A DNA stretch of 64,000 bases. Origin: Trichoplusia ni (taxonomy: Eukaryota; Arthropoda; Insecta; Lepidoptera; Noctuidae). The stretch covers positions 1-64,000 of the forward strand of contig NC_039486.1 in assembly GCF_003590095.1 (NCBI RefSeq), given 5' to 3'. The notes below the pieces were generated by a model. That model saw nothing but the letters and a program-made list of their open reading frames with translations. It was not told the DNA's origin and did not search any database. This document shows positions 19,061-31,837 of the stretch, in pieces. Made by a program: the position numbers and the translations under genes. Positions within the stretch are counted from its first letter, which is position 1. Every line of letters starts with the position of its first letter.

Positions 19061-22000
19061 CTGCAGACAACAAGAGTCACTCGTTTAGTGTGGGGCGTGG
19101 AGTCGGAACGCCGCTGACTGTCTCAGAGCGGGAGGAGAACTCACCGAGTTTAATGCGGCGCTGCTTGAAGGTCTTGGCGAAGTGTTCCAACTCCTCGAGG
19201 TCCGCGGTGTCGTCGGCAGTGGGCTCGAGCGCGCGCGGCTTGTGCGCGTGCGCGTGCAGCGGCGTGTGCGCGTGCGCGTGCAGCGGGGAGCGCGCGCGCC
19301 CGGAGCCCGGCGTCAGCGGAGTGAGGAAGGCGCCTGCGCCCGGCGGGGTGCGCCGCGGCGACGGCGACCGCCCTTCAGCTGCAACATGACTCATGCTCAC
19401 TACGTGGACTCATTGCGAGTAAGTTTGGGATATAGCTAGATTTTAAAGGAATTAGAAGTAGAGGGTAATCATCTGCACGAACCTTGAATGTATTTGAATG
19501 TTGGCGACGTACCGGTGGTGGAGGAAGGTACTGCGCCGGCACGCGCTTGCAGTTGTTGCAGCTGCTGCGCTGCCGCTTGCGCTACTGCTTGCTGCACCTA
19601 AACCGAACACGGGCATTTAATAACGTGTCCTATTAGCATATTATATTCGTCACACACTTTCAGATAGAAAGCTTATCTGGCCATACGCAACCCAATCAGG
19701 CAAAACTTTTGACCATAGCAAATAATGAACAAGTATGAGTTGAACTGTTGCGTCCGCGCGGTGAGGCTCACTCACCTGCGTGTGCAGCAACAACGAGTGG
19801 GCTCCGTGCTGTGTGAGCAGCAAGTGCTGCAGCTGCGCCAGCGCGTTGCCGGCGCCCGCGGCGTTCTGTAACAACAAGCAGGCGATCAGCACGGCCAGGC
19901 TCGGTCTCAGCTGACTGGTGCATGAGCGAGGAAGGGTGACTTACAAAGACGGCGGCGGTGGCGGCGGCGGCGCTGGCGACGTGCGGCGGGTGCGCGGGGT
20001 GCGCGGGGTGCGGCAGGGGCGCGGAGGGCGCGCGCGGGGGTGAGGGGGGCCGCTCGTCACCGCTGATTTCGCCCTCGCCGCTCGCCGAGCCATCTGTAAC
20101 ACAATACATATTACACACCTACTGTTTTAAACCTAAGACGAGCCAAAACTGTATGTGCGATTAGTTGGTACGGATTTAGCAGACATTATATGGCAATTAC
20201 AAGTACTCGGCAGTACAGCTTGTGGGGCCAGGGCCCCAATTCTGCTATTTATATCAGCCGATGAATGATTGAAATTTGGCTTAAAATGACAATTTTCGTA
20301 TTCTCTTAAGCATTTTTCTACACAATACTTGGAAATTCAGTGCAGGACGGTATACTCAAGGTCAATATAATTAACTTTCAATTATTGTATTGGCAAAATG
20401 TTTAAGAGAATAGGAATACCTTCTAATTTAATCCAATTGCCATTCATTCATCGGGCATTGTAAAATAGCCGAGTCGGGGCCCAGTAGCCTACGATATGTC
20501 TCCGACACCGCATCTCTCGTATCCATTCACATTATGTATCGTCCACTGCTCCTACATTAGGCTTACTCGTGTAGGCAGTCTCGTGCCACTTTGACACATT
20601 CATTTTAGAGTTTCTTAAATATAAGATTAACAACAACAAGATGTTGTTCGGTTTTACACTACCTAGTCGATAAATACATCGTAGGTTGAGAGGCTCGCCA
20701 CTAGCCTACGTGGGGGGGGGGATATGTTTACACCACTTCCGGTAATATGATGTATGGGCCGGCGGGAGGCGGGTAATGGGCCGGATATTGCATGTAAATA
20801 CATCTCATACGACAGCCGCCATCCCCGACAGATCATATTCGATATTACAGCGGCGGGGACACAATGACACGCGCGCCCGTCTCGGGGAGGGACGCTTACG
20901 GTAAAGGGTGAGACGCGCGTTACAGGCGCGTGCGCACTTTCTTCAAAGGGGTGAAGGTGAGGCGCATTGTTTGCTCGGCGCATGCGCCGCACACGTTCCT
21001 GCTTATCCTCGACAGGTGGACCCGGTGGAGCCATTGTGTCGCAACACGGAATAGAAAGGGAACTCGCGTTAGTGTTATCATTGTGACCGGCAGGCCTAAT
21101 AGAAGTGGACGACGGACGAGTGGTGGTGGCTGCTGATGTTAATGTGGAAGTGATACTGACCATGGCTGGGCGGCGGCGATGGCGACTTGATGAGCTCGCC
21201 AGACTCCTCTGCAACAAAAAGCTCCTGGTTACACAACTGTGGTAAATTCATTCAATTATGGTTTAACTTAATAACACACACGGATAGGGCACACGACGGA
21301 CCTTCAATTAAATTTAAATTCAATTATATTAAATAAGACATTACTAAAGAATTCATTCGCTATTCTTTGTGTACGTGATTTGTATGTTTGTGAAACTCCC
21401 GCGACACAATTAAGTTCCTTACTCTGCCGTCTACTAACTAAAAAGCAGCTAAGCGCAAAAAGTGTTTTTGGAGAAAACGCAAAAATAAGGGGGAATTGAT
21501 GTCTCTAAAAAACTATACAACCTAGGAAAACGTGGTTGCAAGTTATATATGTAGACAAAGTGTTTGTGCACAATATGCAATATATTTCATTCAATCATAT
21601 TGATGACATTTTATTTGAACGAAACAAAACGACCAACTGTGGCTTTACGGCCTTTTAGTTAGTAGACGGCAGTACTGCGAGAATCGTTTTTAGGAAATAT
21701 ATTGATATGCTTTACTGATTTTGCAACCTAACAAGACAAATAAGAAATGTTCTACTTGTTTCTTAAAGATAACTTATGTAAGAAACAAGAAGTAAGTATA
21801 CATATAACATTTTGTTCATCAATATAAAATTCCTGATTGTAGGCTTAAAGCCAAACGCAATGAATATCCATATTGATATCACGTAGTGCCATGACTCATT
21901 GGACACTGCGATATTAACATACGTGTCTACAAAAGTAATTACAATTTCCACATAAAAATTGCATCGGAAGTATTTGTAGTTACGTAGGTGGTAACAAGTT

Positions 22001-24783
22001 AATATAGAGTAATGAGTCAGTGAGTCCGGTGGGAGCCGAGCGCCGACGGTGTGCCAGTGCACCGCCCGTAGTGTCGCAGGGAGCTGGTGTCGACGCGTGT
22101 CACCCGTCACCTGCGTCCTACACATTACGCGGCCTAACCGGATCAGTTGATTACAACCGAATTAATGGGATCAGCAGCGCGAGCCGCCAGCGAAGCCCAC
22201 CTCGCGCTCATCACGTTACCACTAATACTGATTAATGAGCGGATTACACGGTGCCGTCCCGTACTGTCATAGCCCAAAACAACAGGCCCGGTAAAGGTGA
22301 CGTTAGGCGATTTAACTATCATGATGTCACATAATATTTAGATTAAATTGAATTGCCAAGAGCATGCATACCATGAGAGTTCGTAGGAGCGGTCTGCAAT
22401 GAATACTACGATGCTACGAAAGACTAACCCTGTCTGCGAGCGCATGTGTGTGACCCGTGACGGCCGCGACGAGTGCTCGCCCGCGTGGGAACAGTTGCCT
22501 ACCTGCGGATAATCCGCGCTCCGCCTTGCAGCGGATAAAAAAGGATTTGCGTCGACACAAATGTTATTTATTTAAATATACGCGAATTCATACAAGACTT
22601 ATCCTTGGATAAAACCTTCATATGCAGAAAAAATGCGAATGCATTGAGACATCATCGTCAGTTTTTTGTGCGACACAAAAGGGTGCAATCATCGAAACGG
22701 GCGGAGGTGCGCGGAATTGAAATATCCCTGAATAGTAAAAAGCGCCAGTTGCGCGTTTTTTGCGCCAGATTAGTTTTTTAACGCGTTTTCTAACATAGTC
22801 CTCAACACTCAGCTCTACTTCTAAACCTCCTGCGCACTCGATGTACTTACTTGCAACTGAACACTGAATGCTCGGTCTGCCGAAGTTTTGTGATTGTATT
22901 TAAAGACTGGATAGTCCACAATACCTCCTGCTTACCCACGTACGCATACGACACGCCTCATATTTTAGTTACGTGTTACCACAAAACATTATTTGCAATG
23001 TAACGATGAGATGTATTTACACGCAATATTAAATGTTAGGTATTAGAATAAAGCGCTATAAGTATGCAGAATATAGAGATACTCCTACTTGTCTAGAAGT
23101 ACTACATAACATTATGTTGACTCTATTATATGAATAATATATAACTTTTCAAGTGCATCGTTACGGTTTTAAATGAGTAACATAATAATATTTTTAAATG
23201 TGTACAACGTGTTTAACTTCTTTTTGATAACTTAAGTCTATTTTTGTTAATAACTAGTTTTATCGAAACGAATCAGAAAGCAGAGTTTGGTTACAATTTG
23301 AAAAAAAAATATCAATGTTGGGTAGTCGGTGGTCTATAACCTGCCTCAGTAAACCTGAGGCAGGTTATATATTATAATTATATATTATCACGCTAAAATC
23401 AATAACAGCAGAGCAGCAATGACTGACATGTTACAAAAAAAAACGGGGAGAAATAACCACCCGCGTAAAACATAACATCACGTATGACGGAATTGTTCTT
23501 CTTAAAAAGGTAAAAAAATAAGTCCGCAAAAATATATCCTTCTTATAAGGTTAAGTTGTTAAAATCAACGCCTATTTAACGTGGTGTTAATCCTTAACAT
23601 AGAATAAATACGTTAATCATTACAAATGTTCAAGTATAAACAAAATTGCCCCTTTAATTATTTAATTTCATTGAATATCGTATGAGTGACCACTGTCTTA
23701 GTCCTCTGTAGCTCCGCAGCTAAATAGTTATAGTTGTTGTGCGGCAGCGGGGCGGTTGGTGACTTTGAAATAGATTGTACTTAATATAACTATTTAAGCC
23801 ATATATAAAAATCCTGCCTTATATGTCCATAACCGAGCGGACGAAGTCGCGAGCGATAGCTAGTGCAAATTAAACGTTTATTCACAAAATGCTTATAGGT
23901 GTGCTTATTTTGTTTTGACATTAAAATTGGTCCAGGATCGATAAAAACCTATATAATTTCACTTTAAATGTAAGCGTAAATAACAAAATACATATTATAT
24001 ACATAATGCTTTTCATACATATTTAAAGTTACTTTTAGAAAGTACAAATAGTTACGAGTATTACAGAAAAGGTAAACATTTGAAATAGGCCTCGAGGGGC
24101 AGAAGTGACGGCAAAAACTAAGATAAGCTTCAGATGAACTTCAGCTTCTGAAACACTCTCAATATTTACAAAAGTGCTTTGTGAATTCACTTTCGAACAT
24201 TATAGTTGACTCTACTTTTCAGTAAGTAGTAATTCTATAATAGCAATTTGGTGATTCCAATATTTTTTAAACTACATACATCAAGTACTCAATTTTAAAT
24301 AATGTTCCTGCGAATTTCCATGGTTAGGCTAGGTTCAATCTAATAGGCGCAAAACAAACTGCGTGCGTAGTTTGATCTCCCCACAGTCCTGAGTCTGGGT
24401 GTATTTGTGGACACTTGAATGTTTGTGAAACTCTCCGCAGAAGCAGGTAGATTCTTAAGTGTAGGGAGTCTTATTAAAAAAAGTAATATGCAATATAAAT
24501 ACTAATGACGCAGCACCTTGTTTATGTACTAAATATAACACTAGCAATATACACTAGTAGCTAGATCGGGTGTATTCGGGGCCCGCTTTATAACAACAAC
24601 CTCATCAAAATAATACGCAGGTATATTTAATAGAGAGAGTTAATTTAATTTTAGAACGTCTCAAGTTCTAATCGTCGATGTAGGCGAACAACAGCAGTTT
24701 GTTTGTTAGTGCTTAATAAACTCACGGTATGCGGTAGAGCAGTAGGAGCGCGTGTCGGCGCGGACGCATGCGGACAGGACCAT
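18513..24783 (-). CDS. nub: Class II POU-homeodomain transcription factor (nubbin/pdm, Oct-1 type), 403 aa
   Basis: Exons on the minus strand are 24783-24726, 21208-21161, 20093-19945, 19865-19776, 19597-19513, 19378-19145 and 19060-18513. They sum to 1212 nt, all GT-AG with consistent phase. The product is a nuclear DNA-binding regulator of the octamer type; in insects nubbin acts in neuroblast, limb and wing patterning, and the silkworm relative POUM2 is known from hormone-linked gene control. Residues about 203-272 are the POU-specific domain (LEELEHFAKTFKQRRIKLG, then [20 protein letters not shown]), followed by a 26-residue Gly/Ala linker and a POU homeodomain (about 299-358: RRRKKRTSIE to VWFCNRRQKEKR). 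The N-terminal half is Ala/Pro/His/Gln-rich. This is a short isoform: MVLSACVRADT sits in its own first exon, and a longer upstream isoform may exist. The domain call is firm; nub rather than a pdm2-like paralogue is by class. Confidence 0.92.
19145..19378 (-). CDS. nub: nubbin coding exon 6 (start of POU-specific domain)
   Basis: 234 nt, acceptor TTGCAG and donor GTGAGT. It encodes a Pro-rich segment, two copies of PLHAHAH, and then DLEELEHFAKTFKQRRIKLG, the first helix of the POU-specific domain. The split Gly codon joins perfectly to FTQGDVG in the next exon, a junction typical of POU genes. Confidence 0.93.
19513..19597 (-). CDS. nub: nubbin coding exon 5
   Basis: 85 nt, acceptor TTTAG and donor GTACGT, exiting in phase 1. 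It encodes VQQAVAQAAAQQLQQLQARA, a Gln/Ala-rich segment of the kind found N-terminal to POU class II domains. Confidence 0.75.
19776..19865 (-). CDS. nub: nubbin coding exon 4
   Basis: 90 nt, phase 0 on both sides, acceptor TTACAG and donor GTGAGT. It encodes a Leu/Gln-rich helix (NALAQLQHLLLTQHGAHSLL) that continues into the Gln/Ala-rich next exon. Confidence 0.75.
19945..20093 (-). CDS. nub: nubbin coding exon 3
   Basis: 149 nt, acceptor TTACAG and donor GTAAGT. It encodes DGSASGEGEISGDERPPSPP and an Ala/Pro/His-rich run (PHPAHPAHPPHVASAAAA), a typical low-complexity activation-region sequence. Confidence 0.75.
20231..20482 (-). mobile_element. Foldback MITE, copy 2 (in nubbin intron 2)
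   Basis: Reverse-complement copy of the element at 9828-10101, with the same GGGCCCC ends, the same long internal inverted repeats and the TATACTCAAGGTCAAT landmark near its centre. Copy 1 lies in the neighbouring gene in opposite orientation. Confidence 0.75.
21161..21208 (-). CDS. nub: nubbin coding exon 2
   Basis: 48 nt, acceptor TTGCAG and donor GTCAGT, phase 1 in and out. It encodes ESGELIKSPSPPPSH, a Ser/Pro segment in the N-terminal region. Being a multiple of three it could be skipped without a frameshift, so alternative splicing is possible. Confidence 0.7.
23335..23369. repeat. Perfect 15-bp hairpin
   Basis: TATAACCTGCCTCAG, loop TAAAC, then the exact reverse complement. It is followed by alternating A/T sequence. 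Function unknown. Confidence 0.8.
23620..23770 (+). repeat. 150-bp dispersed repeat, copy 1
   Basis: Nearly identical to the reverse complement of 47587-47737, with about five differences over the length. Both contain GAGTGACCACTGTCTTAGTC and GTGCGGCAGCGGGGCGGTTG. No open frame, and no ends typical of a known transposon. Confidence 0.85.
23836..23863 (+). mobile_element. Helitron 3'-end remnant
   Basis: GCGGACGAAGTCGC hairpin followed by a short spacer and terminal CTAG, the 3' structure of Lep1-type lepidopteran Helitrons. The rest of the element is not recognisable. Confidence 0.5.
24726..24783 (-). CDS. nub: nubbin coding exon 1 (short-isoform start)
   Basis: 58 nt. The ATG (24783) is preceded on the minus strand by GCAGCC, a good insect start context. 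It encodes MVLSACVRADTRSYCSTAY and exits in phase 1 at a GTGAGT donor, exactly the phase needed by the next exon. The reading frame, donor and phase make this the likely start, but no protein homology is strong enough to prove it. Confidence 0.65.
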
Positions 24784-24990
24784 GGCTGCGTGGGCGGCGA
24801 GCGGGTCGTGTCGGGGTAGCACAGCGGTAACACAGGGCAGGGCTCCGCTCCGGCCGGCGCGCACTCACACACTGCGGAGCGGCTCCGGCCGGCAGCGCGA
24901 GGCCTGCCCCGCGCCCCCCTCCCGCGCGCCCTCCAGCCCCCCTCCGGGTCCTAGCCTCACCCCGCTCAACCCTCAACCGTTGAATTAAAA
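24784..24990 (-). promoter_or_regulatory. nub: Candidate nubbin short-isoform promoter and 5' UTR
   Basis: A sharply GC-rich, CpG-rich block immediately upstream of the presumed start exon, ending abruptly at AT-rich DNA at 24985. No TATA box or clear initiator could be assigned. Confidence 0.35.
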
Positions 24991-27181
24991 ATTTGAACTT
25001 TTTTGTACGAATCCGTTTCTTTTTCCGCCCTTTAGTGAATTTTTTTCGCGCGACTTCGCCATTATTTCGATTACCTGAGATGATTTTTTTTTTGCGCTTT
25101 CGCCGAACGCATCGAACGCGATGTGCGTTTAAAAGCTGTTTAATTTTTTAGGAAAGGGGAGCGACGGGTTCGTCTAACCGATGCGCGAATTCCGATCGGG
25201 TTTGATTGAAAAAAAAAAGCTGAGGCTGAGCGAGGAGCGTGTGCCATGAGGCCAAGAGTCGTTACAGAGTTATTATCAAATAAATAATGGCAACGTTCTC
25301 CTCGTACTCGTATCTGTAGCACATCTAGTAGCCCGGCGCGGCGCACACCACAACTCTGCAGTTCAGCAGTTATTGTGTTAATCATCCTGGTCATTGTTTG
25401 CCTCGATCACTTTTTGTAATACTCGATTGAACGGTTATTCGAAAACAAAGCAGATGAATAGATATGCTTTGTACCTCAACAATCATAATAAAAAACGATC
25501 TATAAAAATAAAACGTTTCGGGGCTTTACAAATGCTTTACCGGGCAGTGTACACACTATTTGGAAAGCATCGAGAAAGTGATTGTAGTCAGATGAAAGGG
25601 CTAGTTCCTGTTTGATGTGAATCTGATAGAATTGCGAGTGTGGTTCGCCACAGAGCCACGCGCGCCTACACGCGGCCCGGCGGGACACCTCCACTTGCCG
25701 AGCTTGCACTGAGAAATATAATGCCTGAGTGGCGCTCGCATGAAGCACGGAGGTCGATATCCAGGTCTTCTTATGCAGACGAAGTAATGTTAATATAATG
25801 GTATTTAATGTATTACTATTCGACGGTAACTCTGCAGTTTCAGTAAAACGAGTTGAGTGCGAGTGTCGGCCTAGCCGAGTTGGGGACGGGCGCGTCTACC
25901 ACTTGGTAGTGCGGCCGCTTTGTAATGCTAATGTGCGCAAACAGCGGCCGATGAAAGTTTAATTCAGGTTGCTCTGACCCCGGCGACCCTGCCGCCCCCT
26001 CCCCCGCGCCCCGCGGCCCACCCCTCCTCCTGCGGGCTCATGCATCTCTATCCAAAGAATGCATTTACGTAATGTGGCCAGTGTTTGTTTAGGCGCCAAC
26101 ATATTGCTACTTTGAATAAGAGATTCGCTTCTTTGTAAAGAGCTTTCTGTATTTTAAACTGAATAAAATATGTTTACTTTACCGGTACGGTTACTGTAAG
26201 TGGTACGTCCAAGTAGGAATTCGCAATATTTGTTTGTTTTGGGTTTGTGGCGTAACTTCGAGTGTCACAAGGGACGATTCATTTGTTTTGCTGTTTTTAA
26301 AAAACGTTTATCTCAAAAAAAAACACTTATAATAACTTTACATTAATACCCGTAATGAATGCATGTGTTTTTTCTAATATAATAAGTGATGACTATAATG
26401 CAGTTGATATATTTGTCGTGACGTGTGGGTCATCAAGTCCGGCAGCGCAGGTGTGTCGTAGCGGTGAGCTACGCGGCCGTAGCAAGTTTCTGGTGCGTAG
26501 CGGGGACGACCCTCGCATGTTTTATTGTTCTTATGGGATTTTTATGAACACTGATTTCTATATTTGTGTAGTTTTATTACGTGTCAACCCTCCGTACCTT
26601 TAGATATTTAATTAAAGATTGAGTGTAAGGGTTGCGTGGGGCAGTAGCGCGCCGCCCGGCGGCCGCGAGGGGCGCCGCCGCGCCGGCCGCGAGGGGCACT
26701 CTCATTGCAGTTATCCGATAACATCTTTATTTTATTAATCTCATTGCGACTGAAACGTGTTGGTGAGATTCCTCGAAGGGCAGATTTTCGATTCTGGTCT
26801 CTGTTTGTCAACTTACAAATGGCTGCGAAATGCCTCTGAATATGTGCATTACGGGACTCTCCTTAACGAAGAAGAAGCGTATGATATCAGGGAAACTTTC
26901 AATATTCTCATTAATCACATAAAAGACCTCAAATTAAAAACGTAAACCAAATCAATATGAAAAGAAAACACGCATATTGTTATAATAACTATTGTGGTCG
27001 GATTCTTAATTATTTGTATTTTAATAACGGTTTACTCACAAGTACCTACTACAGTTGGTGTCCAGATAAACACGCGTGAGTAAACTGTTAAATAAGCTAC
27101 TAGTTACCTAAACACAATATTATTTCCTGCTTCAATGAACGTCGAATCTCATTTAGAGTGCCACAGAGAGTCCTCTTTTTA

Positions 27182-27407
27182 TCTATACTAATATAAAGCT
27201 GAAGAGTTTGTTTGTTTGTTTGTTTGAACGCGCTAATCTCAGGAACTACTGGTTCAAATTGAAAAATTCTTTTTGTGTTGAATAGACCTTTCATCGAGGA
27301 AGGTTTTCGGCTATAGACCATCACGCTGCGACTAATAGGAGCGAAGATATAAAGGAAAATGTGGAAAATGTTCCAACCACGCGGACGAAGTCGCGGGCAA
27401 CAGCTAG
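27182..27407 (+). mobile_element. Lep1-like non-autonomous Helitron
   Basis: It begins TCTATACTAATATAAAG after an A, carries the TTTGTTTG repeats and the AACGCGCTAATCTCAGGAAC phrase, and ends with a CGCG-GACGAAGT-CGCG hairpin, GGCAACAG and CTAG before a T. This is the A^TC...CTAG^T pattern of Helitrons. About 226 bp with no coding capacity. Confidence 0.82.
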
Positions 27408-30287
27408 TATTATATAAAAATGCCCTTCGTGAACCCCAACACTATTTAAGGATAAAAACACCATAAAATACTATAAACCTAAAGATGCACGATGATAACT
27501 TATCTTTGGAAGAAAGAAAAACAAAAACAATTAACTGGAAAACTTTAACTTGAAAGCCCACTTCGAACTTGATGCAAAGTAGTATTTAAATTTACTTACA
27601 GATGTTTGTGTGCCATTATTTAAATTTATTATAAATAAATAGATTGTGTCGTCAATAATCACACAAACTTCTCTCAATTATCTTATTTCTATATTTTGTT
27701 TTTTGTTTTTGCACCATGTATATAACAAAATAAAACCTTCCCGATTGGAAAACTGTGGCTAAATTCTAAAATATTCGTATAAGCTATTTGTCCATGAATT
27801 TGTAAAATTAATTACCGTTATCAGTTAGGTGTAATACAGGACAGCAGCCAAGTGTAGTGACGTGCTCGGGACATATGTAGCGGAGGACACAGGGTATCGC
27901 AAGCCTCGCAACACGTCCCTCGCTTGGTTACTGGTTTGCTCCGTACAGGTCTAGCTAGGCTGAGCCGTGCTGACCGACGCGGGAAATGTAGCGATTCCTA
28001 CTCGACGGTGAATGTTAATATATATTATGTATTGGGTAATATTAAACATGTTTCTTTGAATTCAAACTAAATCCTTCCCGTTTAAATAACAAAGCCCATA
28101 CAAAGTTGCAAAAGTGAACAAGTATACGAGGCGAGGAGTGCTCAGCTCAGGGGCCGGAGGTCGGAGGTCGGAGGTCGGCGGCCATTTTGTATTAGCAGAG
28201 TATTTGCATTTACAATTGGCGGCGCGCTTCGTTTCTCGGCGCATTGCGTGGGTAGGGGCGCGGGCCGCAAGCTGCCTGTGTGGAGTTACTGTAAGCCAGC
28301 ATCGCTCCCACATCACTGACGCGACACGTGATCTCGGACCTACCGCTAGCGACACCACGCCAATGTCTATTTGAAAAAACTTTGTTTACGTTGTTTAAGA
28401 GTATATCGACGGGTCAAACGGACCCTTATAACCAGCCACCTCTTAACTCTACTCCACAGTTCATTATTAGTGTAATTAATATAAATTATTGCGGAAACAG
28501 TAATGTCCCAGCCAGCGGCGCAGTATCAGCCGCACCTATGTACGGGAGAGCGGCGGCACATGTATGTCGCACACAAGTGATTTACATACGCGACCGGTAT
28601 ATGTAAATGTGAGCGGCGCCGGGATTGGCTGTGCGCACCCTTAGCCCTTTCACACAGACTAAAAAACGAACTGATTTGTGTACGCGACGGTCGCGGGCGC
28701 GGAGGCACGCGGGGCGCGGGGCGGGGGGCGCGGGGCTCGCGGGTGAAAGGGTTAAGGGTTGCCGCATACGGCGCGTGATTTATGAGCGGCGCGAGCGGCT
28801 GTCATTAGTAAATTATTCCGTCGCGCGACAATATCGGTGACGGGTTTAATTTAAACCGGTATGATATATGATGGGCCAAGCTGTCGCGAGCTCCGCGCGT
28901 TATGTACTACCAGTGACGCCGCCGCGCCACTCGGCACAACGTAATAGCAACAGGGAAAAATGCTAGCAAGCGAACGATTGTTGTCAACATCATATTTTTG
29001 CAATAATCAATGAGATTTGATTTCGATAGCCAAAGATTTTTGTACAGTTTAATATGGCTGGACAAGAAGTATGGCATTGCGAAGCTTCTTTTTCTCGTGG
29101 ACTGGCACCTTTCAGGTGGCGTGCTAATGTGCGTGTTTCTAAAGTAGCAGTATATGCAATGTTTCCTTTCTGTGTTCACATTATTTATTTAAATTAGTAC
29201 ATAAGGTCCGATCGGCGGCTGCCCTGGACTGCCACAATAACAATACAACAATCGTATTCTCTGATCTCTCCGATCTCGGCATCTACTTTGAATAACGCAC
29301 AGGGAGAAGGCATTTACTAAAGTAATACAATAGTGAAATCGAAATTTGCAGCAACAGGCGCGTGCCGAGATTTGGAAGGGTGCGCAAGCGCAGGCGGTGG
29401 CGGGTGCGGGAGGAGGGGGTCGACACGCGACGCAACCCTTTAGCGGCTGTTAACTCTATTTAATTTAACAATCCTTTAACGGGATGAGAGGGCGCGGGGG
29501 CGCGGGGGCGCGGGGGCGCGGGGGGCGCGGAGTCGCGTGCCGCCGATATAGTAAGCAATAGCGCATGCGTATGCGGGCTTCGGCGCTCGTTACTTATACG
29601 CTTTAATAATTTATCCGCTTCCAAATAAACATTATAAATTACTTTAATCACATGTAATGGTGGGTCAGACGTCGCATACGACCAGTGATGGTGTGAGCGG
29701 GCTGCCCAGCTCGGTGCGGGCGCGGCGCTGGTCCGCGCGGGTGCGGACTGCGCGGCCGAGGGGAGCGAGCCCTGCCCGGGGCCGCCGACATCAAAGCGCA
29801 CGTCTGTTTACATTATTACATACACCCGACTGATTTGCAATTAAAAAAACTACAAATGGAAAGAGATGTCTCTCCATTCTTAGGACGCAAGGCACGTCTT
29901 ATTTTATAATATATATTAGTTCTATTTTAAAGTATTACTTACATTATTTAAGGTTACTTGTAACGTGGCAGATTTCATTTTAGTAGGTACTGTAGCTGCT
30001 TACAATTATGTTTCGCAGCACCACAGGCCGTCCTTAGCTGACTGTGCTTCTTCATCGGACTTCGAACCTGATGCTTGTCGATAATGACACTAAAATTAAT
30101 TATTACTCAGGTAAAACTTGATGATTAAGTAATAGTATTCGCGAATTTATTCCACACAGGAGCGTTTCTTAATGCCTTGCCTTTTCATGAAAACATTGTA
30201 AGTCGAGTAGGTATGATATGAATTACAGTTTTTTTTTTAAAACGACTCTCACTTAAATGATTCCTTACTGTTTCCATCATATCGTAC

Positions 30288-30590
30288 ACTAGGTGTGCCT
30301 GCGACTTCGTCAACGTGGAATGTAACAAAAATTTCGCTTTATTTTTCTAATTTAATAGATTTAAAAAATCTAAATGCCCTCGTTTTTAAATGTAACATTA
30401 TGTGAATCAAAATTGGTCCAGCCGTTTTTTATTAATTACATTGTCATCAGGTTTGAAGCTACCCTGAAAATTTCAGTCTGCTATCTTATCAGGAAGTGCC
30501 TCAAAATTGAGTTACAAAAATACAACCGGAACGACAAATAAACATACAAACAAGAAGTGCGTGTATAAAAACTTGGGAAAATAAAACTGT
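30288..30590 (-). mobile_element. Diverged Helitron-like or other non-autonomous repeat
   Basis: On the minus strand it ends GACGAAGTCGCAGGCACACC then CTAG, resembling a decayed Helitron terminus. The body contains phrases common in lepidopteran repeats (CCTGAAAATTTCAG, CAACCGGAACGACAAATAAA). The 5' limit is uncertain. Confidence 0.4.
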
Positions 30591-31837
30591 ATTCCTAAAC
30601 ATTATTTTGTAACTGTCAAGTCCAAGTGAAGTGATTTGATGAACGAAATCTTCGGTGAACGCTTTAGAGGTGGGCTGTGACAGAACTTGCCTTTAGTAAC
30701 ATCAAATTAACTGTAACTCAAATAATAATTTAGCTAATTAAAGGATTTAAAATTACAAATAGTGTATGGAATACATCCTCGAGACTGGTTAAAATACCTA
30801 CATCTGGAAGGTCCCAATCCGTTATTATTTGATTTTTGGCTGTATGAGATGATACCTTTGCTACCATACGAGAAGAAAAAGATTTGTTTCCATTAGTTAG
30901 TTTACAATTTGAAAGTTTGTGTTAAGTGTGGTGTTGTGTTAATATTAATTATTATTTCATAAAAATTCGTTGTACGTGCTATGATTAAGAGTTTAAGTGC
31001 CCTTTGGTGACTTTCTGGTGAATTTACTAACAATGTGATATTCAATCAATGTTTATTATAGAAAACATGAACACTGCTTAACAGATTGTTGACAAACGGC
31101 TGCAGCGAGGTGAGTGAGTTTAAGTACAGTTGTAGGGTTTGTGAGTATTCAATATGTTATTGCTATACGTTGAGGGATTCTTTTCTAGATGCTAGAGAGT
31201 AGAGGTTATGCGGCATAGGCGGCTATCACGGTTGGTTTGTGGGTGGGTGAACTGAACAATAAGAAAGTATTCCATTGCTGAACGTTAATCAACGTTACCG
31301 TGTTTATAGGTACGTAAATAATATATAAAACAACTTTTACAGAAATTTATTAAAATTGTTATTTAAAATCATCAGTCAATTCACATTCAGAAGGTTTCAA
31401 TGTTGTATTAAAGCATGGCGCTAAAATATTTTCATAAAACATTTTCATTGCTCTTACGGGTGTATTGTTTAAATTTTGCTGGCAGTTAAAAATAAATTCT
31501 GTGTATGTGTAGTGGTGTTTAAAATGCAAACCTCTTTGTCCAACCCATAAAAAAAGAAACAGTAAATGTTTGTATCCTCATGACGGAGCTTGTCCACGTG
31601 AGATGACGACTAGCAGTAAAAACTCGCACAGCTTTATAATATATGAAAAACAATATTTTGCCCTCATTTTACTGGGATGCATCATCGGAAAGGACTGGGC
31701 TATCGAAATAACCTAATAGCCTAAAAGTATTCAACAAACGTAAGTGATAGACTCATTCCATTCCTAACCAGGGTTAAGGGTTATACCTTATGACCTCAGG
31801 AAGAGCGTATCGCGTTTATCAGACTTTATTAAACCGG

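Larger units (their letters stand above)
21209..24725. other. nubbin intron 1, no further exon seen
   Basis: AT-rich intron with repeat fragments, a perfect hairpin (23335-23369), a 150-bp dispersed repeat (23620-23770) and a Helitron 3' remnant. No open segment with credible splice sites and homology was found. Confidence 0.5.

Noticed and set aside
24722..24976. 84-residue minus-strand frame over the nubbin exon 1 region
   Set aside because: It is a shadow in another frame. The MVLSACV frame ends at a donor with the correct phase for the next nubbin exon; this one does not.
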